Source: a virus. Taken from it: 64,000 bases of DNA. Each line of letters begins with the position of its first letter. Positions within the stretch are counted from its first letter, which is position 1. Location of the stretch: positions 32,472 through 96,471 of IMG/VR virus record IMGVR_UViG_3300042892_001857; one strand, 5' to 3'. The notes below the pieces were generated by a model, which was given only the letters and a program-made list of their open reading frames with translations, searched no databases and was not told the DNA's origin. The translations under genes and the position numbers were made by a program. Positions 1-7,977 of this stretch are shown here, piece after piece.

Positions 1-1146
1 TTTTTCCGACCAATCATAATGTTCTTGAACAAACTCATCGTGAGTCCTTGAAGTCCATTTAACCGGTTCCATTTCGTCCAATAAACGATAAAATCTAAAG
101 TGGTCTTCAATCACATTATTATTAACTAATCCTTTTTGAAATAATTTATATATTTCAAAGAAATTAGAGAATTCTTTTTTGGTTAACAATCCTTTTCCAA
201 TATTATTATGAAATCCGGGTTGAGACTTCTCCAGTAACAATTGAACAAACTCGTCCGGTTGATTTAAAATAAACTTATCTCCAAATATTGAACAAGCATT
301 GGTTAAATTATTTACACCCTCAAATGATTTAACGTTATGTAATACCCTTTTAACTTTATCCCCCTTTAAATTATGAACCCTCATTAGAGCATCAATATAC
401 TTATACTCACACTTCACCAAATCTTTCTTCTTTGGTTGGGGATAAACATTCATAAGCTCAAACCAATTGTTTGGGACTTTAATTCCTTGAACGTCCAAAT
501 ATCTTTTATAGATTCTTTGTTCAGGAAGTAAATCAGAGTATAGTTCAGTTCCGGGAATGGCGTTAACAAAGGTTGAGATAACCTGATTAACTATTGTTGG
601 GATATCAACTTTATCTTTATCAACTATTGAGTTGAATGACTCTCTCAAATATCGTCTCATATTATTGATAGGGTCATTATTAAAAAGGACTCTTCTAATA
701 TTTTTACGACATTTTCTCTTCAAATGGTAATTATCTAATGAACCGGTATATAACGCATTTGTTTTATAGTTAAAAGTAATGAACCTACAATTAGTTCTTA
801 ATTTAAACCATTTACCCGCAACACGTCTTGTTTTACTGTAATTGAATATCTTAAAGGAAACTTTATCATTCTCTTTAGTCACACAGATAATCACCCTATT
901 CAAATATAATGAAGTAAGTGGGTTCCCGTAATGTTCTACAAATTTTTCTTCTGTATCATAATCCTCCTTAAAAGTAAAGTCACCCCAAGGCGTATAACTT
1001 GAGTTTTTAGTTGAACTCATAGTAGTTTCAATTACCCCCCAAAAATCATCCTGAACCTCTTTTTTAAGAGGTCGAATAGGATTGGTATCCAAGTATTCCG
1101 ATACTTGATATTTCTTTACGGTATAATTAAATAATTCTTCTTTCAT
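1..1146 (-). CDS. PcfJ-like phage protein, truncated at window edge
   Basis: The minus-strand frame opens at an ATG ending at 1146 and stays open for 382 codons to base 1, so the C-terminus lies outside the window. I do not see a catalytic motif. The segment near the edge (residues about 365-380, reading THDEFVQEHYDW) resembles the end of the PcfJ-like family, which is common in phages and conjugative elements and has no settled function; this match is from memory and tentative. The protein is basic and rich in Asn, Lys and Phe like its neighbours. A Bacteroidetes-type promoter lies 19-50 bases upstream, so it probably starts its own transcript with a leader of only about 12-15 bases. It is certainly a gene given its length; its function is unknown. 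Confidence 0.7.
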   Translation of the reverse strand, partial: MKEELFNYTVKKYQVSEYLDTNPIRPLKKEVQDDFWGVIETTMSSTKNSSYTPWGDFTFKEDYDTEEKFVEHYGNPLTSLYLNRVIICVTKENDKVSFKIFNYSKTRRVAGKWFKLRTNCRFITFNYKTNALYTGSLDNYHLKRKCRKNIRRVLFNNDPINNMRRYLRESFNSIVDKDKVDIPTIVNQVISTFVNAIPGTELYSDLLPEQRIYKRYLDVQGIKVPNNWFELMNVYPQPKKKDLVKCEYKYIDALMRVHNLKGDKVKRVLHNVKSFEGVNNLTNACSIFGDKFILNQPDEFVQLLLEKSQPGFHNNIGKGLLTKKEFSNFFEIYKLFQKGLVNNNVIEDHFRFYRLLDEMEPVKWTSRTHDEFVQEHYDWSEK

Positions 1147-1164
1147 CAGGTTTATTTTGAACCA

Positions 1165-1196
1165 CAAAAGTAAGATATTAAATTTGAATATACAAA
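1165..1196 (-). promoter_or_regulatory. Bacteroidetes-type promoter (TTTG-N20-TACTTTTG)
   Basis: On the minus strand TTTG (1196-1193) is followed after 20 bases by TACTTTTG (1172-1165), matching the Bacteroidetes -33/-7 consensus TTTG...TAnnTTTG. It lies exactly between the stop codon of the upstream gene and the start of the PcfJ-like gene, where a promoter is expected. Confidence 0.65.
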
Positions 1197-1487
1197 TTAA
1201 TTAAGGGAAAAATGTCCGAATTGTGTGTGATAAATTATGGACTTAATCTTATCCATATCAACCTCATCATTTTGAGATTGTTTAAGAGCCACAACAATAG
1301 ATATAATTTGTTTTTGGGTTAAGGAAACATCCTCACCGTTATTAACATTATCCAAAGATTGTTGTTTAACTCTGTCGTAGAAGTCGTCCTTCAAAACATC
1401 CCCAATTAACTCAAGTAAGTCATTGGGGTTGTTATTAAAGAAAGTTATAAATTGATTAATGTAGATTTCAACGTCAACATTTTTCAT
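1197..1487 (-). CDS. Conserved hypothetical phage protein, 96 aa
   Basis: A 96-residue acidic protein with no recognised domain. Its N-terminal half contains FITFFNNNPNDLLELIG and its centre LTQKQIISIVVALK, a pattern I associate with small conserved proteins of tailed phages, but no function is known to me. It follows the first leucine-rich-repeat gene by 18 bases and is probably cotranscribed with it. The stop codon abuts the -33 element of the next promoter. Being downstream of two duplicated genes and having its own A/T-rich leader, it is likely real, but only codon pattern and spacing support it. Confidence 0.6.
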   Translation of the reverse strand: MKNVDVEIYINQFITFFNNNPNDLLELIGDVLKDDFYDRVKQQSLDNVNNGEDVSLTQKQIISIVVALKQSQNDEVDMDKIKSIIYHTQFGHFSLN

Positions 1488-1505
1488 AGTAGTATTTTTT
1501 TTAAA

Positions 1506-2897
1506 TTATTCTTCCATATGGTAGAAACCTTCACCCGTATTGTATTGTTCTAACGCTTTTGGCACTTGAACATTAGGACATCTACTTACATTCACAAATG
1601 TAAGGTTTGGTAAATTCATAATACATTCCGGAATTGTTTTCAATTCTTTGTTACCCGGAACAGCGATAAACACCAAGTTCTTTAATTCACAGATTGAGTT
1701 TGGAAGTTTACTAATCATATTCTCAAACAATATTGCTGTTAATGATTGGAATCTACTGATTGACTCAGGAACATCAATTGTAACACTTTCTGTTGAAGTG
1801 TTAATAATGTTCAATCTTTTAATTGTTATAGGTAATGATGTAAATAATTCATCAAATCCGTATAAAGCCACGAACTTACCTGTAGCAGAGTCCGGGTATT
1901 TAATTTCAACATTATCAGAATTTGGTTTAACAAATCCAGCCGCAAACTCAGGTTTGAATATTTCTTTAAACTCAGACCATTTACCATTCAAATACTCAAC
2001 AACCGGAATGTTACCACCGTGTTGGTTAGCAAATTTAAATTGGTTAGATGGGAAGTGGAATTGATATCTTTCTGATGGTAACCCCGTAACTTGACCAACC
2101 TTACCTTTATCATCATTAGCAATAAAGATATATAATGGACCTTGTTGTCTGTAAGTGTTTGAATAACTTGAATTTTCTGCTGCCGTACACCAGTTAGTTT
2201 CACCTCTATCAAGTCCTCCACTATAACCACCGAAATAAGATGCCGCTTTAGAACCTAAAGCACCTTTGTCAGCAATTTTAATTAGTGTGTATTCAGAACC
2301 AACTTTTAAAATTTCAGCTCCGGGAATATTAAAGTTTGTGTTAGCAGCAACACCTTCTTCTTTCTTAATTTTTTTACCACGATACATATTTAAATCAACC
2401 GTTTCATCACCCACTTTAACTTTCAAGTGAGATAAATCATTAAGTGATTTAACATTGTTAATGTCTTTTTTAGCGGCATCCTCTAAACTACCTTTAAATC
2501 TATCATATTTCACTAATAATTCAGTGAATTGAGATAAATCTTCTAAGAAAAGTCGTCTGTATTCAGTCGCCTTTGATTTATACTCATCAGTCCCAACCTC
2601 AATTGGTTCATTAGAACCTTCTCTAGTTATGTATGGTTTAACAAATAGATTCAACAACCATTGGGTATATTTACCAACTTTAATTTTGTCACTTGTCATA
2701 TCCTCAATAGACGCACCTTCCTTATCGTAGTTCTCAGGAACTCTCGTTGTTGGGTCAGCGAAAACAATTTGTTTAACAACCTCAAATGGTAGTAAACCTT
2801 TTTTTCTATCACCACTAGGTAACACATATTTTTTGTATAAAATTTGAAAACGAGCGTCTTCAGTAACTAAGTTCGATAATACTTTTGTAATCTTCAT
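1506..2897 (-). CDS. Leucine-rich-repeat protein with WCTAA motif, copy B of tandem pair
   Basis: A 463-residue protein, clearly paralogous over its whole length to the next gene (2933-4330). Three parts can be seen: an N-terminal region (1-100) with GLLPFEVVKQIVFADPTTRVP, a central region with GETNWCTAA at about 232-240 followed by GPLYIFIANDDKGKVG, and C-terminal leucine-rich repeats (about 355-450, for example LPNSICELKNLVFI). The tryptophan-cysteine-threonine motif followed by a beta-rich stretch recurs in hypothetical proteins of large phages; no biochemical role is known to me. No signal peptide or membrane segment is visible, so it is probably cytoplasmic or a minor virion protein. The gap to the paralogue is only 35 bases and carries the same leader sequence, showing that the duplication included the upstream region. 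Confidence 0.85.
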   Translation of the reverse strand: MKITKVLSNLVTEDARFQILYKKYVLPSGDRKKGLLPFEVVKQIVFADPTTRVPENYDKEGASIEDMTSDKIKVGKYTQWLLNLFVKPYITREGSNEPIEVGTDEYKSKATEYRRLFLEDLSQFTELLVKYDRFKGSLEDAAKKDINNVKSLNDLSHLKVKVGDETVDLNMYRGKKIKKEEGVAANTNFNIPGAEILKVGSEYTLIKIADKGALGSKAASYFGGYSGGLDRGETNWCTAAENSSYSNTYRQQGPLYIFIANDDKGKVGQVTGLPSERYQFHFPSNQFKFANQHGGNIPVVEYLNGKWSEFKEIFKPEFAAGFVKPNSDNVEIKYPDSATGKFVALYGFDELFTSLPITIKRLNIINTSTESVTIDVPESISRFQSLTAILFENMISKLPNSICELKNLVFIAVPGNKELKTIPECIMNLPNLTFVNVSRCPNVQVPKALEQYNTGEGFYHMEE

Positions 2898-2914
2898 TTT
2901 AATTGTTTTTTTGT

Positions 2915-2922
2915 TATAAATA
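2915..2922 (-). promoter_or_regulatory. TATTTATA leader motif upstream of LRR copy B
   Basis: On the minus strand TATTTATA is followed by an A-rich run and the ATG 17 bases later. The same arrangement precedes many other genes in the window. This copy is homologous by duplication to the one at 4345-4352 and so is not independent evidence for the motif. Confidence 0.4.
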
Positions 2923-2932
2923 TTTTCTTTAT

Positions 2933-4330
2933 CTATTCTTCCATATGGTAATAACCATTACCTTCATTATATTTTTCCAATTCTTTTGGTACTTGAACAT
3001 TAGGACATCCGTTTACATTTAAAAATGTAAAGTTTTTTAATGACAGTATACAATCCGGAACTGATTTTAATTCTTTATTATCAGGGAAAGCCAATAACGT
3101 CAAGTTCTTCAACTCACAGATGTTATCAGGAATTGAACTAATCATATTCTGAAACATCACCGCCACTAACGATTTAAACCTAACAATTGACTTAGGAAGT
3201 GCTACACTAATGTTTTCATTTGAAGTGTTAACAATATTTAATTTTTTAATCGTGTCCGGTAACGCCTCAAATAATTCTTCAAACCCATATAACGCAACAA
3301 ATCTACCTGTTTCATCAGATGGATATCTAATGTTAACGTTTTCACTATTTGGTGTAACAAACCCTTTAGCAAATTCAGGTTTCAATATTTCTTTAAATTC
3401 ACTCCATTTACCATTTAAAAATTCAACAATTGGGACATTACCCTCAGCAGAATATTGGTCACGAGATTTAAATTGACTCGGTGCTGGAAAGTGAAGTTGA
3501 TATCTTTCTGTAGGTAATCCTGTTACCTCACCTACTTTACCTTTATCGTCATTAGCCATAATAATATATAATGGACCTTTTTGTCTATATCTATGTGAGT
3601 GGTCAGAACCTGTTGCTGCCGTACACCAATTAGACTCACCTCTTGCTAATCCTCCTTCGTAACCTCCAAAATAAGAAGCCGCCTTAGAACCTAAGTCACC
3701 TTTATCAGAAATTCTAATCAAGGTATATTCTGAACCAACCTTTAATATTTCCGCACCGGGAAAATTAAAGTTTGTTTTAACGTCAGCACCTTTTTCGTTT
3801 TTAACTTTTTTACCACGATACACAGCCAAATCAACTGTTGTATCACCATACTCAACTTGTAATTGAGATAATTCGTTAATAGATTTAACATTATTAATAT
3901 CTTTCTTAGACGCATCTACTAAACTACCTTTGAATCTTTCAAATTTTGTTAGTAATTCAGTAAAGTAATGTAAATCTTCTAAAAAAAGTTTTCTATATTG
4001 ATTTGCCTTTGATTTATATTCGTCAGTATTAACTTCTATAACATCATTATTGTCATTAGTTAAATGTGGTTTAATAAACATATTTAACATCCATTGACTA
4101 TATTTCCCAACCTTAATTTGATTACTTAACATATCTTCAACGGACGCACCATTTTTGTCATAGTTAACCGGAACTCTTGTTGTTGGGTCAGCAAAAACTA
4201 TTTGCTTAACAATTTCAAAAGGAAGTAATCCTTTTTTTCTATCACCACTAGGTAGTATATATTTATTATAAAATACCTGAAAACGAGCGTCTTCAGTTAT
4301 TAAATTTGAAAGTACTTGGATAATCTTCAT
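2933..4330 (-). CDS. Leucine-rich-repeat protein with WCTAA motif, copy A of tandem pair
   Basis: A 465-residue paralogue of the adjacent 463-residue protein, with the same order of parts: FADPTTRVP near residue 50, SNWCTAATG at about 234-242, GPLYIIMANDDKGKVG, and C-terminal leucine-rich repeats (LPKSIVRFKSL, ICELKNLTLL). The copies have diverged throughout but keep the WCTA motif and the glycine-rich run before it, implying selection on both. This copy is promoter-proximal: a TTTG-N19-TATCTTTG promoter lies 74-104 bases upstream and a TATTTATA motif 14 bases before the ATG. Leucine-rich repeats usually bind proteins, so a partner-binding or host-interaction role is possible, but function is unknown. 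Confidence 0.85.
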   Translation of the reverse strand: MKIIQVLSNLITEDARFQVFYNKYILPSGDRKKGLLPFEIVKQIVFADPTTRVPVNYDKNGASVEDMLSNQIKVGKYSQWMLNMFIKPHLTNDNNDVIEVNTDEYKSKANQYRKLFLEDLHYFTELLTKFERFKGSLVDASKKDINNVKSINELSQLQVEYGDTTVDLAVYRGKKVKNEKGADVKTNFNFPGAEILKVGSEYTLIRISDKGDLGSKAASYFGGYEGGLARGESNWCTAATGSDHSHRYRQKGPLYIIMANDDKGKVGEVTGLPTERYQLHFPAPSQFKSRDQYSAEGNVPIVEFLNGKWSEFKEILKPEFAKGFVTPNSENVNIRYPSDETGRFVALYGFEELFEALPDTIKKLNIVNTSNENISVALPKSIVRFKSLVAVMFQNMISSIPDNICELKNLTLLAFPDNKELKSVPDCILSLKNFTFLNVNGCPNVQVPKELEKYNEGNGYYHMEE

Positions 4331-4344
4331 TTAATTGTTTTTAT

Positions 4345-4352
4345 TATAAATA
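4345..4352 (-). promoter_or_regulatory. TATTTATA leader motif upstream of LRR copy A
   Basis: Minus-strand TATTTATA followed by ATAAAAAC and the ATG 14 bases later. It lies inside the transcript predicted from the upstream TAnnTTTG promoter, so this gene may have two promoters, or the motif may act in the leader RNA. Confidence 0.4.
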
Positions 4353-4403
4353 TTTGTTTTTTGTAAATAATCTAACAAACGTTATTTTCTTTATTCAACG
4401 GGA

Positions 4404-4434
4404 CAAAGATAAGACATATTTTTAATTATCCAAA
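4404..4434 (-). promoter_or_regulatory. Bacteroidetes-type promoter (TTTG-N19-TATCTTTG)
   Basis: Minus-strand TTTG (4434-4431), 19 bases, then TATCTTTG (4411-4404). The -7 octamer and spacing are identical to those at 15743 and 23928. It starts directly after the stop codon of the methyltransferase gene and would drive the leucine-rich-repeat pair. Confidence 0.7.
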
Positions 4435-5283
4435 CTATTTTCGGTAATTCATAATAAGAAGTTCTTCCCCCATATTTTGAGTCTTACCTTTCTTAGCCGC
4501 AGCCGCCTTAGCAAATTCTTTCTTTTCCCACACATATTGAGTCTGAGGGAACCAAGTATGTAACTGAGGAAAATCATAGTAAGATAAAGAGAACTTCCCT
4601 TGAATACCTTTTAAACAATCTGCAAGTCTCTCGTGGTCAGCACTATCAAAGTCGTGGTTGTTATAATAGTTCTCTGTTTTCCAATATGGTGGGTCAGCAT
4701 AAACATATGTAGATGGGTTATCATACTTTTGAATAACCTCTTCAAAGTCCATATTCTCAACCTTAGTAATTTTTAAGAAATGTTCCACCCAATCAGGTTT
4801 AGATAACTTATCTCTGAATGTTAGATACTTTGATTTGTATTTCCCTTTCAAGTCAATAAACGAACTTGTTTCAGGTTTAGAGCCCGAGAATACCTGAGCC
4901 AACACATAAGCGTATTTAGCCGCAACTACATAATCGTAAGCCTGTACGCTGAAATTGGTTTCAAATATTTCAGCCTGAAACCTGATAAATTGTTCTTTAT
5001 AGATGTCCGGTGTCGGAAACTCATTTCTTTGTTGACAAGGAATTGAGTTAACAACTTCCAATAATCTCTCAGGATTCTGAAGACACTGAAATAAATTGTA
5101 GTTAAGTGGATTGAAGTCATTGTAGACAACTTCTTTTAGATTTGGGTATTTGGATAAGTCCATATTAAAGAATACCCAAAACATACCTGAAAATGGTTCC
5201 ACGTATGTTTCAATGTCTTGAGGTATAAACGGAACAATCCATTTACCTATCTTTGATTTACCCCCGATGTATGATAATGCCAT
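4435..5283 (-). CDS. dam: DNA N6-adenine methyltransferase (Dam/D12 class)
   Basis: A 282-residue protein of the D12 class I family, which transfers a methyl group from S-adenosylmethionine to adenine in a short DNA target. Visible motifs are LSYIGGKSKIGKWI near the N-terminus (3-16), EPFSGMFWVFF (29-39) for cofactor binding, NDFNPLNYNLF (55-65) and the catalytic DPPY (197-200). Length matches the family. No restriction endonuclease is adjacent, so an orphan methylase that protects phage DNA or marks it for replication or packaging is the likelier role; the target sequence cannot be read from the protein. The gene is divergent from the small plus-strand gene at 5383; no clear promoter of its own was found in the 99-base spacer beyond a weak TATACTTT. 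Confidence 0.93.
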   Translation of the reverse strand: MALSYIGGKSKIGKWIVPFIPQDIETYVEPFSGMFWVFFNMDLSKYPNLKEVVYNDFNPLNYNLFQCLQNPERLLEVVNSIPCQQRNEFPTPDIYKEQFIRFQAEIFETNFSVQAYDYVVAAKYAYVLAQVFSGSKPETSSFIDLKGKYKSKYLTFRDKLSKPDWVEHFLKITKVENMDFEEVIQKYDNPSTYVYADPPYWKTENYYNNHDFDSADHERLADCLKGIQGKFSLSYYDFPQLHTWFPQTQYVWEKKEFAKAAAAKKGKTQNMGEELLIMNYRK

Positions 5284-5330
5284 AATTTTTCTTTTTTTAA
5301 AGTATAAGAAATAAAAAGTGAAAAAGCAAG

Positions 5331-5361
5331 TTTCTCTTTTAAAAAATTTTTACTATATTTG
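5331..5361 (+). promoter_or_regulatory. Bacteroidetes-type promoter (TTTC-N19-TATATTTG)
   Basis: Plus-strand TATATTTG (5354-5361) is a perfect TAnnTTTG -7 element with TTTC (one mismatch) 19 bases upstream. Transcription would begin about 15 bases before the ATG at 5383. Confidence 0.6.
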
Positions 5362-5382
5362 TTTTAAATTAATATTATTACT

Positions 5383-5598
5383 ATGGAAACAGTTGAAGGA
5401 CAAATTATTGAAGAAAGAGACATCATAGATGTTACACCTGAACAACCTGAACAACCTGAAGAGGAATGTAAAACCTGTAAACAAAGAGGTTTAACTAAAG
5501 GGCAGTGGATTATGTTATCAGCATCATTTTACATATTGTTCTCCGCGATATACGGAACAATAAAAATAATCCAAGAATTACTTCAATATATCCCATAA
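5383..5598 (+). CDS. Small single-pass membrane protein, 71 aa
   Basis: The N-terminal half is acidic with a short QPEQPEEE repeat and a CKTCKQRG pair of cysteines (about 30-37). The C-terminal half contains one hydrophobic segment (about 45-66, MLSASFYILFSAIYGTIKII) likely to span the inner membrane. It has its own promoter and ends in an intrinsic terminator, so it forms a single-gene unit. No family is recognised; a role in modifying the host envelope, excluding other phages or lysis control is possible but unsupported. Confidence 0.75.
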   Translation: METVEGQIIEERDIIDVTPEQPEQPEEECKTCKQRGLTKGQWIMLSASFYILFSAIYGTIKIIQELLQYIP

Positions 5599-5601
5599 AA
5601 A

Positions 5602-5619
5602 AACCCCTTTATAGGGGTT
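5602..5619. terminator. Bidirectional intrinsic terminator
   Basis: A 7-bp stem (AACCCCT / AGGGGTT) with a 4-base loop. On the minus strand it is followed by a run of six T; on the plus strand by ATCTTTT. It sits between the converging 71-aa gene and dnaJ and overlaps the dnaJ stop codon. Confidence 0.8.
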
Positions 5620-6538
5620 ATCTTTTAAACTTAACAAATAGTTTTATATATAAATCACCTCTACCGTGATATCCTTTACCTTTAACTCGTAATGGTTTTG
5701 ACGTGTCAAACTCCTGTGGTAGTTTAATTGAAATGTCCCCTAAAGGATGGGGAACTTTAACACTACCTAATTTAATAGTATTTAAATCAAAATAAGCATT
5801 ATAGATTAAATCCTCCATTGATTTTTCAAAATTATTTTCCGGGATAATGTTAACTTTAATTACTAAATTACCGTACATCCCATCTCTAAAATCTCCTTTA
5901 CCTTGAACTCTTAAAAATTGACCCTCATCAATTCCGTGTGGTAATTTAATTGATATGGTTTCCTTTGAGGATGTTGTTGTGGTTCCGTGACAAGTACCAC
6001 AAGTTGTTCTATATGTAAAACCTCTACCACTACAACTACCACAATGTGTTCTAATTATTTGTGTAAATAATCCGGTTCCAATTTGTTGAGTAATCATTCC
6101 TTGTCCATTACAAGTAGAACAAGTTATTTTTTCACCACCTGTTCCATTACACCCACCACAATTATGGTTTCGCTCATATGTAATGTTTTTTTCACCTCCC
6201 AAGAAAGATTCAACAGCATTAACAACCACCTCAATTATCTTATCCGGGACAGCACGTTTTCTTTGAGTGTGCATTTGGTTAAACATCTCCTCAAACGGAT
6301 TAAATCCTCCTCCACCACCACCACCCATATTAGCAAAGGGGTTTCTTTTTTGGTTATCGTATTGACTTCGTTTATTTTCGTCGCCTATCGTATCATACGC
6401 CTCTGAAATCTTTTTAAACTTATTTTCATCACCACCTTTATCCGGGTGATGTTCTACAGCTAACTTCCTATAAGCCTTCTTTATTTCGTCCTGTGTGGCA
6501 TTTTGGTTAACACCTAATATTTGATAAAAATCTTCCAT
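5618..6538 (-). CDS. dnaJ: DnaJ (Hsp40) co-chaperone with zinc fingers
   Basis: A 306-residue type I J-protein that would stimulate the ATPase of a DnaK partner and deliver substrates. Domains in order: J domain (1-65) with the HPD catalytic triad at 31-33, a Gly/Phe region (66-85, a run of seven glycines), a zinc-binding domain (about 127-187) with four CxxCxGxG-type repeats, the last ending CHGTT, and a C-terminal substrate-binding region. It is shorter than bacterial DnaJ (about 370-380 residues), with a single reduced C-terminal domain. No dnaK is in the window, so it presumably recruits host DnaK, in virion assembly or replication. It converges on the 71-aa gene and shares a terminator with it. 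Confidence 0.95.
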   Translation of the reverse strand: MEDFYQILGVNQNATQDEIKKAYRKLAVEHHPDKGGDENKFKKISEAYDTIGDENKRSQYDNQKRNPFANMGGGGGGGFNPFEEMFNQMHTQRKRAVPDKIIEVVVNAVESFLGGEKNITYERNHNCGGCNGTGGEKITCSTCNGQGMITQQIGTGLFTQIIRTHCGSCSGRGFTYRTTCGTCHGTTTTSSKETISIKLPHGIDEGQFLRVQGKGDFRDGMYGNLVIKVNIIPENNFEKSMEDLIYNAYFDLNTIKLGSVKVPHPLGDISIKLPQEFDTSKPLRVKGKGYHGRGDLYIKLFVKFKR

Positions 6539-6576
6539 TCTTTACTTCTACTATATTTAAAGTTAAATTATTTATT

Positions 6577-7221
6577 ATGAATTATTTAATTGTTCTATTT
6601 AAAAATAAAGTAAAAAAGAAAATAATCAAGAAGTTTAAGACCTCAAATAGAGCAAATAACTTCTACGAATCTTTATTGGATAATAGTAACAACGTATTGT
6701 TTAACAAACAATATGAAAATGGATTTTCTTTTAATTATGAAATTGCCATCCTCGAAAAGGTATCGGGAACTTTTCTACCTGTATTTTTAAAAGATGAGTT
6801 AGGAAGAAATGTAAAAGTGAATTTAGATGATGAAGATTTTTCAATTAAAAAAATCACCACATACCATACTGAAGAAAATATTTTAGACACTACTTTAAAT
6901 AAAAAAATAAACTCAAAAGAGTTTATTAAATTATATTTGGACCCACCGGGACTTAAATTAGTATCAAAATTAAATAATAAAATTATTGTTCAAAATGACG
7001 ATAAATTTAATTTATTTACATTGAAGAATGATTACGACTCAAGTAGATTTATTGATGTGATATCTGAATTCTTTATAGAACAAAAAAGATATGACACTAT
7101 GTTTGTTAAAGATTATTCTAACGCTCAAAGAAAATACTTATACAATTTATTAATTGAGAATGGGTTTTCTAAGAATTACTTACAGCGTCAGACAACGACC
7201 CATCCTTCAATAAAAACATAA
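6577..7221 (+). CDS. Hypothetical protein, 214 aa
   Basis: A lysine- and asparagine-rich soluble protein with no recognised domain. It starts with MNYLIVLFKNKVKKKIIKKF and has no clear signal peptide, so the short hydrophobic start is more likely a buried strand. It is divergent from dnaJ with 38 bases between the start codons; TATATTTA (6552-6559) is a weak -7-like element without a matching -33. Its last 53 bases overlap, in the opposite strand, the 3' end of the 83-aa gene, an unusual convergent overlap of two protein-coding ends. Function unknown. Confidence 0.75.
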   Translation: MNYLIVLFKNKVKKKIIKKFKTSNRANNFYESLLDNSNNVLFNKQYENGFSFNYEIAILEKVSGTFLPVFLKDELGRNVKVNLDDEDFSIKKITTYHTEENILDTTLNKKINSKEFIKLYLDPPGLKLVSKLNNKIIVQNDDKFNLFTLKNDYDSSRFIDVISEFFIEQKRYDTMFVKDYSNAQRKYLYNLLIENGFSKNYLQRQTTTHPSIKT

Positions 7222-7420
7222 ATTCAACACCGGACATATCAATCTTAAATTGTTTGAAATCTCTATCAACATCTCTAAAGTTTTTTTGAACTTTCTTATA
7301 ATCATCGTAGTTAAGTTCCATCGCAATCGCCATAGTCCCATCCGGAAATAATGTTTGTAATCCATCTGCAACAAGCGCCAACTTTTCAATTATCCCATCA
7401 ATACTTTTATTCTCTGCCAT
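7169..7420 (-). CDS. Small hypothetical protein, 83 aa
   Basis: An 83-residue protein with a regular predicted alpha/beta composition (DGIIEKLALVADGLQTLFP, FKQFKIDMSGVEFMFLL). It is the last gene of a minus-strand run of small genes beginning at the Hc1 gene. Its start overlaps the end of the 64-aa gene by 31 bases and its end overlaps the converging 214-aa gene by 53 bases. No terminator is visible after it. No family recognised. Confidence 0.65.
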   Translation of the reverse strand: MAENKSIDGIIEKLALVADGLQTLFPDGTMAIAMELNYDDYKKVQKNFRDVDRDFKQFKIDMSGVEFMFLLKDGSLSDAVSNS

Positions 7421-7584
7421 AATGTTAATTTTTTAGGTGGTTCAGGTTGTTTTGGTACAACATCTTCTTTACGAATTTGTTTAATTTTATCAATTAAAAT
7501 TTCCTTATCTCGTTTTAAGATAAGGTCATTTTTAATTATATCACGATTCAGTAACTCCAATTCCTTTAACGCTTTCTTCCCCAT
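7390..7584 (-). CDS. Small helical protein, 64 aa
   Basis: A charged 64-residue protein: a lysine/glutamate-rich helical N-terminal part (coiled-coil-like, 3-40), a proline linker (PKQPEPPKK) and an amphipathic C-terminal tail (LWQRIKVLMG) that could lie on a membrane. It overlaps the preceding gene by 44 bases and the next by 31 bases, as expected for translationally coupled phage genes. Function unknown. Confidence 0.6.
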   Translation of the reverse strand: MGKKALKELELLNRDIIKNDLILKRDKEILIDKIKQIRKEDVVPKQPEPPKKLTLWQRIKVLMG

Positions 7585-7975
7585 CGTCTAATTTTATTTT
7601 TTTTGTCTTTGGTCTCATCTCAAAACTTAAATCTTTTAAATTTGTTAAATTTTGTCTCTCAAATATTGACTTTAATTCGTTAACTTTATTTTGGAATAAC
7701 CTATCTTTTTCTTCTAACTCAAGATTGTATTGTATAATACTTTTTAAATTACTAGAAATAATCCCCACATTTTCTTCAGATATTTCCGAAACAAATGAAA
7801 AAAATCGATGTTCTTCAATTTTACTAGTTTGTTCCATTACCTTTTCTTCATCTACATATTTTTTAGGTAACTTCCAAGATGTTGGGAAACTAACGTCAAA
7901 ACTTAAATAGTTTTCTAATTTTCTAACAGACTGTAAATAAGGTAATAGAGATGAAAATTCTTTATATAAACTCAT
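7541..7975 (-). CDS. Hypothetical protein, 144 aa
   Basis: I chose the ATG ending at 7975 (MSLYKEFSSLLPYLQ) rather than the upstream one at 8050, because the longer form would be translated through the membrane-protein gene at 7978-8166 and because an A-rich leader (AAAAAATTAATT) precedes the internal ATG. The product is mainly helical and charged, with a probable coiled-coil at about 80-120. No domain is recognised. It is two bases downstream of the 62-aa membrane protein gene, so they are cotranscribed. Confidence 0.65.
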   Translation of the reverse strand: MSLYKEFSSLLPYLQSVRKLENYLSFDVSFPTSWKLPKKYVDEEKVMEQTSKIEEHRFFSFVSEISEENVGIISSNLKSIIQYNLELEEKDRLFQNKVNELKSIFERQNLTNLKDLSFEMRPKTKKIKLDDGEESVKGIGVTES

Positions 7976-7977
7976 AA

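Noticed and set aside
5284-5382. Minus-strand promoter for the methyltransferase (TTG-N20-TATACTTT)
   Set aside because: The last G of the -7 element and the first T of the -33 are missing; too weak to list.
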